Origin: Psilocybe azurescens
Taxonomy: Eukaryota; Basidiomycota; Agaricomycetes; Agaricales; Agrocybaceae
Assembly: GCA_023853785.1 (NCBI GenBank)
Contig: JAJIRX010000668.1
Span: forward strand, 744,001-808,000
DNA: 64,000 nt
Reading direction: 5' to 3'
Numbering within the stretch: the stretch's first letter is position 1; each line of letters opens with the position of its first letter. Both the position numbers and the translations under genes were made by a program. Below, piece by piece: positions 11,602 through 21,253 of this stretch. The notes beneath the pieces were generated by a model. It was not told the DNA's origin. It worked only from the letters and a program-made list of their open reading frames with translations, and did not search any database.

Positions 11602-12941
11602 ATGTCGTCCGCTCTTTCAATTGCTACTTTCGCACTAGGCGCCGCGTCGCTGGTAGCCGCCCAGGTCACTGGCACCTATCCCGCCACTCCATTGGCATCC
11701 AAGCATTTTTCGTACCCCTCCGGTGTTGTGGAGTGTATCTTTGTATCTTGGTATCTTGGCGATCCGCCTTTGGTGCTCATTCGAGAATTTCTATAGCCTT
11801 ATAAAGTCGATACGGACCAGGGCCTTATTCGTGGAGTGCAAGCTGGGTATAATATCTGCAATGGCACGACCGAAAACCAAGAATCTTTGTGTCAGACATC
11901 TTTCTTCAATGATGCCACTGGTGCGTTTTTTTCTCTCTTTGTTTCTCGTGCAAACGAATTTATTATGTATTGCTATTTCGCCTAGATTTCTGTTTGTGGG
12001 CTCCTCATGAGCCAGGCAAGACCGTTGGTGATGTTGAGGGTGAAATGGTGGCCTGGTGCACTAAGCCAGGCCACGGAACCCGTCTCATTCCCGCAGGCGC
12101 TCTTACCGGTCTGCAATTCCTAAAGACCCCCGATTTCCTTCAAGTCGTTGGTTTCATTGATCAGACCAAGATCAATATGGCCTCTGATGACAGTGGAGGC
12201 GAGATGGATCCCCACGGTGCCGATACCGTGAGTTTATTAATGTTCTGCTTTTCTGCATCGACGCTTATTTGTTCATTTAGCGCGGTAACCCTATGGGTGG
12301 TATTATGTTTTCTAATGCCTGGACTGGTGACTACGTTCAGGCCGTCGAATGGACAAAGTACGCATCATTCCATGTTCTATCTATATCGCACTATAAATAA
12401 CACACGGCCATTAGCTTTATGGGCAACAGCGCATTCTGCCTGAAGGCATGCGACCCTTCCCGTCCTAACCCGGCTGAATACTGCCAACATATCTACGATC
12501 GTATTGGATGTGCCTTCAATGCTCCCAACGCTGCCCGGAACAACATTTTCGAGTCATGCGATGCTGAAAGCGGTGACTTCCCCGGTGTTTACACCTCCGA
12601 CGGCGTCGTCCACACTTACTCTCAACCCCCGAGTCTCTCGGTCCCATCATGACCAGGCCATACGAACCCAAGATTCCTTCTTCCTCCAACTGCAAGACCT
12701 TCACTAGCTCTGCCGTCTTCACTGGCCTTCCCTCGGGCTCCGCTTCTTCCTCCTCCGCATCATCGACACCAACTGGCAATTCTTCAGGAGGTGCTGTTGC
12801 ATCATCCAAGGCCGGAACAAGCGCTGGAGCGTCTGCAACACCAGCGGAGGCAACAACACCTCGGGCAGCGAATCTACCATGCTCGCTATTTCTGGTCTCT
12901 CCATCCTCGGTGTTCTTTTCTCCGCCATCTTCCTCTCATAA
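11602..12941 (+). CDS. GPI-anchored 'macrofage activating glycoprotein'-like protein, copy 1 (two frame breaks)
   Basis: Exons 11602-11727, 11797-11920, 11986-12227, 12281-12357 and 12415-12941. The signal peptide starts MSSALSIATFALGAASLVAA. The mature domain has the family landmarks DFCLWAPHEP, WCTKPGHGTRLIP, QVVGFIDQTKIN, GGEMDPHGAD and paired cysteines, then a Ser-rich stalk and a hydrophobic C-terminus ending SILGVLFSAIFLS, which suits a GPI anchor. Internal exons of 124, 242 and 77 nt are identical in length to copy 2 downstream, so the two arose by tandem duplication. The last exon shifts frame twice: at the C-run 12626-12630 (copy 2 has one base more) and near 12835, each cured by one extra base. 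Restored length would be 365 aa. Either a recent pseudogene or two sequence errors. The family role, cell-wall mannoprotein, is only loosely known. Confidence 0.8.
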
Positions 12942-13199
12942 ATGCTCGATTACATCATTTTCGGTCCTCACGCATCTTTGTTAGGCTGCTCCAATTATCC
13001 AAGATATACTCACATTCCTTACGGACTTCATTAACATCCCATAATTAACTCCTCTGCCAATATTCATCGGATTTCGCATACCCCCATCTATCTGCCTCGT
13101 CTCGCTCCTGAAAGCGTAGTAGAGATTTGGATTCGTTTTGTCTGAATACCGTGTAATCTGTTCAGCAAAACCAAGCAATTTCCAGAACTTTGTCGAATC
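12942..13199. other. Short spacer, no gene seen
   Basis: 3' region of copy 1 and upstream region of the small gene at 13200. No coding potential recognised. Confidence 0.4.
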
Positions 13200-13497
13200 A
13201 TGTCTGACGATATTGATCAATGCCTGAATCAAATTCGGTAAGTCCCTTCAAGACATCAATACATCATGGTTTTACCCTGTCTCCCGCTTCACCGGCCAAC
13301 TCACTGTTTAAGCTACTCCGCTTTAGAGCTGGGTGTTCATACCGTCTGGTGAGCCTCGCCAACTCTTTTCAGTGCTCGCTGACTACATATCTGTTGGATT
13401 TGTTAGCCAAATGCCGATTGTGTATGATCGCCACACAGCCACCCAAGAGGACTTGGCTTCATACGTTCAGTCATGTTCATGTCTTGGAGAAGCGTAG
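13200..13497 (+). CDS. Small conserved-looking hypothetical protein, 54 aa
   Basis: Three exons (13200-13237, 13313-13348, 13407-13497) joined by consensus introns GTAAGT..TTTAAG and GTGAGC..TTGTTAG, with phases that agree. The product begins MSDDIDQCLNQIRYSALELG and ends SYVQSCSCLGEA. It is acidic, probably helical, with no signal peptide. I do not recognise it. The agreement of two introns with an open frame supports a real gene. It sits between the two GPI-protein paralogues in the same orientation. Extra 3' exons are possible. Confidence 0.5.
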
Positions 13498-13785
13498 AGA
13501 GCGGTGTAAGAGACCAAGCCCGTCCAAGACAAGAAAATGACTGAATGTAGAGGCCTTGGCCTCTAGACTTTCTGGGCAAGCTGCACATATGAACCGACGC
13601 TCCAAGTTTTCTTTCTTCCTTCCTCTTCCCTACCACTTTTACTTCCTTTACGTTCTACTTATTCCCACTCCCCTCCTCCTCCTCTGTATATCTAGATATT
13701 CTCTAGACTCATATAATATTTACACTTTCGTTCGAACCCGTTTTCACAGCAAACCGCGCCCTCACAACAAGCAAACGGCACGAAA
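13498..13785. other. Upstream region of GPI-protein copy 2
   Basis: Pyrimidine-rich tracts (CTTCCTTCCTCTTCCC) followed by a TATAATATTT box at about 13710 lie 70-80 bp before the start region of copy 2. This arrangement is common in strongly expressed fungal genes. Confidence 0.35.
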
Positions 13786-15170
13786 ATGTCCCCAGTCACT
13801 CTTTCCTTTCTCTTCCGCACATTGTTGCGCTCGCACTTTCAGCGTCCATAGCTTTGGCACAAGCACCCCCAACGGCCACATACCCCGCTGTCCCTCTGGC
13901 TCAGAAGGGTCCATACCAATACCCCGATGGAATTGTACGTCCTGCGTCCTTCTTCATGCCAGTGTGTCATACGAATAGCGAGTCATGTTTTTTCCTTCAT
14001 TCGTATAGCCTTACAAAGTTGACACCGACCTCAACCTCATCCGTGGTACCCAAGTCGGATACAACATCTGTAACAGTACCACTGAAAACCAGGAGTCGCT
14101 TTGCCAGACCTCCTTCCTTAACAGTCTCGATGGTACGTGTTTTCGTTCATTTTTCGCGATGAAACGAGTCGCTGACTATAAGGACTGAATGTTAGACTTC
14201 TGTCTCTGGGCTCCCCCTGAGTCCGGCCGCGAAGTCGGCGACATCGAGGGTTCCATGATTGCTTGGTGCACCAAGCCCGGTCATGGAACGCGTCTCATTC
14301 CCGATGGCGCGATTACCGGTGTGCAATATACCAAGACCCCTGACTACGTCCAAGTCGTGGGTTTCATCGATCAGACCAAGATCAACATCATGGAGGGTGA
14401 TTATGGAGGCGAGATGGATCCTCACGGTGCCGATCTCGTATGTCTCTAGCTCAAAATGCATAAGAATTCGAATACTAATGTACTTTATTTTACCTCTCGT
14501 AGCGTGGTAACCCTATGGGAGGTATCATGTTCTCAAACCAGTTCACGGGCCAGTACATCCAAGGTATTGAATGGCATAAGTAAGTTCAAACATATTTATT
14601 TGACTTGAAGTCTCTTGACTCACGTTCCTTGTTCATAGCTTTATCGGCTCCAATACTTTCTGCTTGAAAGTCTGCGATCCCCGTGGCGCTGACGCCCCCA
14701 ACTACTGCGAACACATCTTTGACCGCATCGGCTGCAAGTACAACGCCCCCAATGAAGCCCGCGACAAGGTCTTCGAGTCATGCGATGGCGAGAGCCAGGA
14801 TTTCCCTGGGGTCTTCACCGGCGCCGACGGTGTCACCTCCACCTACACCCAGCCCCCTGAGTCGCTCGGCCCTATCACCACCGTCACCTACGAGCCCCGC
14901 ATCCCCAAGTCGTCTAACTGCGTTGCATTCGAGAGCAAGTCCATCTTCACCGGCCTCCCCACCCCCTCTCCCTCCGCTGCCTCGTCGACATCCGCCTCGT
15001 CTTCGTCGCAGGCTACTGGAAGCTCAAACGCCTCCTCGCGCAGTTCCGCCAGCGCCTCGAACTCTGCGGCGGGCAGCACAGCCAGCGACACTAGTGGTGC
15101 CGCTCAGCTCGTCGGCTCAAGCTTCGCTGTCGTCGGTGCAGTCTTCGGGGCTGCCATGCTCCTCGCTTAA
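13786..15170 (+). CDS. GPI-anchored 'macrofage activating glycoprotein'-like protein, copy 2
   Basis: Exons 13786-13934, 14009-14132, 14196-14437, 14503-14579 and 14639-15170. It matches copy 1 throughout: PYKVDTD, GYNICN.TTENQESLCQTSF, DFCLWAPPES, WCTKPGHGTRLIP, QVVGFIDQTKIN, GGEMDPHGAD and RGNPMGGIMFSNQ. These are followed by a cysteine-containing segment, PPESLGPITT, a Ser/Ala-rich stalk, and a hydrophobic tail ending VFGAAMLLA for GPI attachment. The signal-peptide exon is out of frame with its ATG: the frame needed for VALALSASIALAQAPP is reached only if the TT at 13813-13814 were one base longer. No splice site explains it. Otherwise fully open, 374 aa. Surface or cell-wall location is inferred from signal peptide plus GPI signal. 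Confidence 0.85.
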
Positions 15171-15695
15171 AGGAAGGATCGATCTGCGTATCGCTTTTCT
15201 TTACTCTTTCTAGTGTTGTCATTTAACGATATTGCCACGAGAGCATCCATTCCCCATCCATCCTTAGTGTCCAGTAGGCCGCACCCAGCACGCCTTCGAT
15301 TGTTTGCAGCATACCCCCTCCCCCACCCTTGCATCTTCGCCATACTCCCCAAAATGGCAGAGTTGGACAATTATTGATAGTGTTCCCTTTACATACATAC
15401 ATACACATCCAGATTAGTATTGCGGGCAATGTCCAATATTAATACCATTACCGTGGAGTCCTCGTTATAAGTACCTCAATATTTTGACAGCTTTCTTTCT
15501 ATTGAGGATCAAGGTAGTAGGCTAATCATAACGATGAACATTAATTAATTGTTCGAATATAACACTAATAATAAAGTAAAAGTCCCTCTCTCTACCGGTA
15601 AGACCAATGAAAAATGATGTTGAAAATTGGGTGACGAAAACAGGTGTGCTGCTACTACTAGATGTCTGAACCGTCCAGTTCTCCCAATCGGGAAG
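15171..15695. other. 3' region, no gene seen
   Basis: Spacer after copy 2. A 148-codon minus-strand frame at 15545-15991 overlaps the better candidate at 15696-16142 and has an Arg/Ser-rich shadow composition. Confidence 0.4.
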
Positions 15696-16142
15696 TCAAA
15701 GTAGCTTAAAAGGCGCTTCCAGAATATTAAACAGCCTTCGTACACCTTTCTCTGAACATAGAACTGGCAGGGCTGGCAGTCGCGAAGATCCCTTTCGTAA
15801 TGATTGAGTGTTTTCCCCCCGGTTGTCCATAAGAAACAATACGTGTCTTTTGATCTTCTCTGATATTTGTGTACAGTTCTCGTGATACGATACACAGACC
15901 ACCGTCTCTTCGTCACAGGTATCTTGTAGAGCTTCGATTGGGCGGAAAACCGTGTCCTCTGCCGCTTCGAGCGAAATTGGGGCTCTGGCATGATTCTGGA
16001 TTTTGTGGGTATGGGCCGAATTGAACCGTCTTTTTACTTCATGCTTTTTGTGATGATTTGCTAGAACATAATGGTTAACCGCTGTATCCACAGAGTGACT
16101 GTGTAAAATTTCCACCAGAAGCTCTCCAAGCACAAAATGCAA
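15696..16142 (-). CDS. Hypothetical protein, 148 aa, single exon
   Basis: ATG at 16142 to TGA at 15696-15698. The product starts MHFVLGELLVEILHSHSVDT and continues through His/Lys-rich and Glu-rich stretches with plausible codon use (AAG, CTG and GAG well represented). There is no signal peptide, membrane helix or recognised domain. It may be one exon of a longer gene or a degenerate gene. It lies between convergently placed neighbours with no sign of co-regulation. Confidence 0.4.
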   Translation of the reverse strand: MHFVLGELLVEILHSHSVDTAVNHYVLANHHKKHEVKRRFNSAHTHKIQNHARAPISLEAAEDTVFRPIEALQDTCDEETVVCVSYHENCTQISEKIKRHVLFLMDNRGENTQSLRKGSSRLPALPVLCSEKGVRRLFNILEAPFKLL

Positions 16143-16538
16143 TTTAAAGTTCTACCCAATCTCTTTGTTTGGCTATCAAATGGATTACATATTAATTATA
16201 TTACGTATGTAACACGGCAACGCCCGGGAGAAAAATATGACGACGTTGAACTTTTCCAACGTCAATCAATCACCAATTTCTTGAACATCGAGACTTACAA
16301 TGCTAACAGAATTCTACCACAGATTCGGGGATTGATCCAAAAGTCCGACGCTCCTTTCAATCCAACTACATGGACACCCTCTTATCACAATGCCAGGCAG
16401 TGCATAATTGGCAGAGAAGACGATTACACTGCATATTTTGTGACAGGTGCCTAAACTCGTATCCGCATGCTGTTGAGCCACCTTCTTATATGCAGCTCAC
16501 TGACAAGTACTCTGCATACCAACTTCACTCAAACGACG
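16143..16538. other. Spacer with an unsupported 105-codon frame
   Basis: A plus-strand frame at 16137-16454 is open but lacks family resemblance and lies immediately upstream of the membrane-protein gene. I treat it as unsupported. Confidence 0.35.
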
Positions 16539-18100
16539 ATGCTGGTGGTGCTCGTACTTCTATGTTGCTTATCCAAGGCTATTTCCGGATCGACCGAGTC
16601 TCCTCTGGTCGACCTTCGAGACGTCGCTTTTAAGAGGGACGATAACTGCTTACAGCTTCGCTCAACCTGGGACATATTATGGAGCTGCTTATGTACAATC
16701 TTCGCATGTACTTGGGTCTCTATCCATCCGAACTCGCCAGGACTCGAAGAGAAGAGATTACGCGTCGCCTTACGACGCTTGGAACTCATGGCCTGGACTC
16801 TTCTCATTCCGGAGATGATTATATATTGGGCACTGAGGCAATGGCTAGGTGCGCGTCGGATAGCAAATTTCTATAAAGGTACATAATCTCCTTTCTCAAA
16901 AATGACTTTTTTCCAATTATATTCCACTAGACTTTGGCTGGACGACGACGCACGGACACTTTCTCCAAATGGTGGCTTCGTCCTAGCGGACCAAACTCGG
17001 GATCTGGAGGTGATTACGGACGAGCGTTTCTACGACCTACTGGATAAAGGGATTGTTACTTTCCCTAACGTCACAAAAGGACAAATTCAAGCACTATCGA
17101 AAGGAGACGGATTGTCAAAAACCATAGTCATTGGACAAACTTTGTGGTTTGTAGCACAGTGCGTTTCACGTCCGATACAGGGTCTCCGCGTAACGGAGCT
17201 TGAGCTGGTAACCCTTGCATTTGCCCTCCTCAATGGCTTCATGTACTTCCTGTGGTGGGACAAGCCCTTGGACGCAGAGTACCTCATCCGAATATACGTC
17301 TCTTCGAACCCGACTCTCATAGTATTGCCAGCATGGACGGATCCTCGCATTCCCACAACAGTCTTACTGTCTGAATTCAAGGTCGATGAAACTACGCCGG
17401 ATAGATTAACATTTGATACACCGACTGATGGCGAGTTTATATGTACACCCTTATCTTGAGTTCGAATCTGACGGTAAATCTTATAGCAGGGGTACAAGAA
17501 TTAGGACACTCCCCGCAGCTTACTCAAAACCCACAGTGTCCTCTCGACAGCATGGTACCTAGGGACACAACTCCCCACAAACTTCCGAGTAGCACCACAC
17601 AGCATCTACGAGAGATAGTCGCCTTTGGCTGGAGACGACTCTCCCAGATGCGTGGCTCGCATTACAAGGTGCCCTCAAACGCGCAACGGGTACCTACGTT
17701 CTATGCAGTACCCCATCGCATAAATGTCATCCCGGCCTCAAATCTGGTTATCTCTATCATCGGCGTCATGTTCGGGGCGATTCATTGCACTGGATGGAAT
17801 CTTATTTTTCCGACACGCGCGGAGAGGATCATCTGGCGCACCGCCGCCGTTTTGATCTTCACGTTTCCCATTCTTATGGTTCTCCACGCCCTACTTATCA
17901 TGATCGGCGGTATACCGCAGTTCCTCAGTGGCCTACGGGTCAAAGGGATAATGGTGATCGGAGAGATATTCTGGAAATGTCTTCCTATCTATTTCTTTGG
18001 GAGGATGATCCTCTTGGTCGAGGCCTTCGTCACATTGAGAGGTCTTCCGGAAGAGGCATTTTTACAAGTGGAATGGACGCGATTTTTGCCTCACATCTAG
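16539..18100 (+). CDS. Basidiomycete multi-pass membrane protein with one frame break
   Basis: A signal-like start (MLVVLVLLCCLSKAISGS) is followed by LRSTWDILWSCLCTIFACTW, the motif WALRQWLGARRIANFY, WTTTHGHFLQM and GGFVLAD. Further on come TLWFVAQCVSRPIQGL.VTELE, a C-terminal half with GAIHCTGWNL.FP..AERI.WR and a final EWTRFLPHI. This order is a common unnamed Agaricomycete membrane family, often expanded in these genomes; function unknown. Exons: 16539-16878, 16931-17442 and 17487-18100. Within exon 2 the frame jumps by one base exactly at GG 16971-16972, between HGHFLQM and GGFVLAD. One extra G would restore a 488-aa protein. No intron boundary fits there. Confidence 0.8.
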
Positions 18101-18830
18101 CGAGGTTGGATGGACTTACGGTGTCTACTCATAGAGGGCCTACACGTACCATTGGACTGATTATAATCATTATCCGCAACGACTTCGAGGTTCAAACCAT
18201 ATTTGGTATTGGTCGGTGACAGCGAATTCAGAAGATATATCTTGTAAGCGTGGTCTGCATCCTTGTATAGTAAACCTGGACGCTTCTCAACCTCTTGAGT
18301 TTCCTTGTTAGCCAGCCCACCAACTCTTTCCGCCAGCGATCTGATATATGACCTTCTCCTCATTCTCAGGCAATTTCTATTAGAAGAACACACATTAAGG
18401 AATGCCTCCATTTATTTTTGAAGCCCTGGTTAAAAATCGTCCTCTGCGCCGATACTTGTCCTGTATCCCTTTTTTGTCTTTGTAATCATGTAACCCAACG
18501 GGACACCGCCTTCAAAATTGACAAGCGCAAGCTGTATTCATTGGCACCTTTGTACCTTTTTCAAGGCCGCCATGGACCAAAATCAGATCCCTTGCTTCCT
18601 TTTCAGAGTAGCTCTGCTGTGGTTGAAGCTATGATCGTTCGAGCGAAACAAACCCTGTGATCTTTTCAACTTTCTCCAGGTATTGTGTCTGGTTTAAAAT
18701 TCTACTTGGTTCAAGTACGGTGCACTTACGTACATCCTTTCCACAATATCTCGAATTTCTATTGCGCCTCAACCTCGTGGTCAACTGCACCCCTAAAGCA
18801 CTCCGTAGGCAGAAATATTTAACGGCGACG
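18101..18830. other. Intergenic, no gene supported
   Basis: Several open frames of 60-104 codons on both strands, none with domain resemblance or convincing splice structure. Confidence 0.4.
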
Positions 18831-19771
18831 ATGAAGTAAGAGATCCTTCCTTTAATCTTTTGATGACCTTCTGATCAAACTAATTTGATCCCCTCGAATG
18901 ATTTCATTGTTCATCGACAGAACACGCTCGCGGCCTACTCACTCTGTAAATGATGTGATCCCTCAATTTCGCGCTTGGTATCAACACCAGCTGGGCGACA
19001 TCAACCCTTAGAGAACCCATACTACAATGCTGAGGATCGTGTTCTTGATATCACAGATTCGGTTGGCGTCGTGGAACGTACCGTTCGTGTTCCCAATAGT
19101 AGTCCAATCGATGTTCCCGACAATGTCTCTATCAGCACGGAACACATCTCAAAACCCGAATACGAACATCTGGCCGCTTCCGATGCCAGCGTTAACGGCA
19201 GCAGAAGTAGCGGCACAGTCGTCAATCCTGTTATTGATGAACCCGCAAATAGAGTCGCTGTTGGCGCACCCCGAGCAGAGGTGAGTACCAATGAGGCGAA
19301 ATGTAGTTGCCCCTTATGCATGACATCACATCCTCCAAGGCAACTGGGATTTTCCATGCTTCCGAATGCTTAAACATTCTTTATACCCCCTTTCTTGAAC
19401 CCTGTCCAGTCAACAATTGCACCTCCAGCCATGATTCCTCAGAAGCTCATATTGCCCATCCCGGTGATCCCTATACTTAGGACGTTATATGAAAGTCAGG
19501 TATCAATTGAAGACTTTGTATATAGTCGTTGGAAACAGGTCGTAGACAACTTATTTTTGTCCTTCTTGAAATTGCTGGCAATCAATCTGCTCGTTGGTAC
19601 TTGTCCTTGGAGGCTCGACGAAATGATATGCCTCATAATGGCCTAAATTTGAGGAAAGCTTTATTTCCGTGGTGGTGGCGACACGTTCGCTATCATCCGC
19701 TGATATATTCACTATGGTTTAACACGTCTTTATGTGCACCTGCAATCAGGACGGTGTTACTTCGTCTTTGA
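18831..19771 (+). CDS. Hypothetical protein, four exons, one frame break
   Basis: Exons 18831-18835, 18921-19280, 19340-19463 and 19539-19771, all with consensus splice sites and matching phases. Recognisable protein-like segments include SVNDVIPQFRAWYQHQLGDI, NPYYNAEDRVLDITDSVG and GRRQLIFVLLEIAGNQSARW. I do not know the family. It looks soluble: an acidic, Ser/Val-rich middle, then a more hydrophobic C-terminal third with three consecutive Trp. At CCC 19005-19007 the frame slips by one base between GDINP and ENPYYN. One more C would give a 240-aa protein. The five-base first exon makes the start uncertain; a longer upstream exon is possible. Confidence 0.5.
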
Positions 19772-20123
19772 GGATTTGAATTATATACTGACTTCGCCCT
19801 CTAAAGAGTATGTCTGGTCATACCGGACGCGATCCTGTATGGAAAGCGAGACTGTCAAGCTTCTAAAGCCGTTGCCAAACAGTGTCCGGGATGCTATGCC
19901 GGACATTTGTTATTTCGAGGTGGTTGTCAGGACCACGAAAATCTCTCTTCTATTGTTGAACTCGACTGGGCACCGTCTTGGTGCCGTCATTGGTTCAAAC
20001 CTTGCCAAGTTGACAGTAAGTGCTAGCCTTGTTATGAGCAAGATTGGAAGTAGCTCATAGGTGCTCGTTTCTACCTTCCGGAACAGTAATAGATGTTGCT
20101 GGCTTAACCGTGGTTAGACCATG
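19772..20123. other. Edge of the transposon island
   Basis: No clear gene. The segment of about 42 bp at 19840-19882, beginning GGAAAGCGAGACTGTCAAGC, is repeated in inverted orientation at about 26618-26660, on the other side of the transposon island. Confidence 0.5.
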
Positions 20124-20359
20124 ACTTTTAATGGGGATGACCAATCCCCACTAAGGGTAAGAGCATGTGACACGCATGTGACTACTGTGATGCCACAATT
20201 TCTATGAGACATTGTGTTTGGGCTTTCCACAACATGATAATAAAGAATCTGCTGTTGCCATTATGTTCATAAAAGTGTTTTAGATGTTAATAGAAGAGTA
20301 TAATTTTCAAATATTAAATATTGTTGTCAAAAAGCGAAAGGAGTGTGTTTCCCCTGCCA

Positions 20360-20890
20360 AATCTGTGCCTCTACCTTATTTTGAATAGAACTTGGCAACC
20401 AATGCGCCCTATGCATATGATTTATAGGAGTATTTTGCTCAAAATTTCAATCTGAATCGAACTCCGGAACTGAAATTTTTATTTTCGGCCCCCATGTATG
20501 TTTATGGCCCATTTTTCACGTATATCTTGGACATATGGTCCAAAATTAAAAATTCTGGTTCCGGAGTTTGATTTATATCAAAATTATGAGCAAAATACTC
20601 TTACAAACCATATGCATAGGTGCCTTGGTTGCTGAGTTCTACTCAAAATCATATCTGGCATACCAATTTGGCGTGGCACAGCCACTGATGGCATTCTATT
20701 TCGCGTATATCTTGGCCATATGGTTGACAATTAAAAAAACAAGTGCCGTAGGTCGATTCAGATAAAAATTATGAGCAAAAACTCATATAGATTATATGCA
20801 TAGGTGCTCTGGTTGCTGAGTTATGTTCAAAATAGTGTTTGGGACACCAATTTGGCATGGCACAGCCACTGATGGCATTCCACATGTTAC
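20360..20890. repeat. Three-unit subterminal repeat inside the 4.3-kb transposon
   Basis: A unit of about 95 bp containing TATGCATAGG, TTTGAGCAAAATACT-like and CCGGAGTT words occurs inverted at 20376-20470 and direct at about 20559-20655 and 20757-20850. The flanking GGCACAGCCACTGATGGCATTC is also repeated (about 20675 and 20857). Subterminal repeats in mixed orientation are usual transposase-binding regions; that role is inferred. Confidence 0.65.
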
Positions 20891-21253
20891 TAAATGGCGG
20901 CAGAACATGCTGCAAAGGCTCTGCATCAAGAATGGTGCACTCCTGGCTCGCATTTAGAGTACTTTTGCATACTTTCCACCACTACACATTGCTCTAGGTC
21001 ATATAATTGCACTACTTCAACCCTTTTTCTCATATTTTCTGCATAGAAAAGCATTAAAGTCACTGTTGTAAGCCTTTAGCAAGCTCTAATTTGTACTTTT
21101 AGCTCATTTAAGCATAGACATTCAATCACATCATCACATATCCACATTTGTCAACATTTTTCCCCAGAATACGTGGTATGAACAATGTTTTTGGCTGAGT
21201 ATCATAATATCTGTTAACTCATTCTCAATTTCTCATGCCAGAAAACCCCAGCT

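Noticed and set aside
11970..12443. 157-codon frame read straight through an intron of GPI-protein copy 1
   Set aside because: Comparison with copy 2 shows that consensus introns interrupt it at 12228-12280 and 12358-12414.
14683..15213. 176-codon Ser/Pro/Arg-rich frame overlapping GPI-protein copy 2
   Set aside because: A frame shadow of the Ser/Ala-rich stalk exon; composition is typical of the alternate frame of GC-rich coding DNA.
17785..18219. 144-codon frame overlapping the end of the 16.5-kb membrane protein
   Set aside because: Alternate-frame shadow; the other frame carries the family C-terminus ending EWTRFLPHI.
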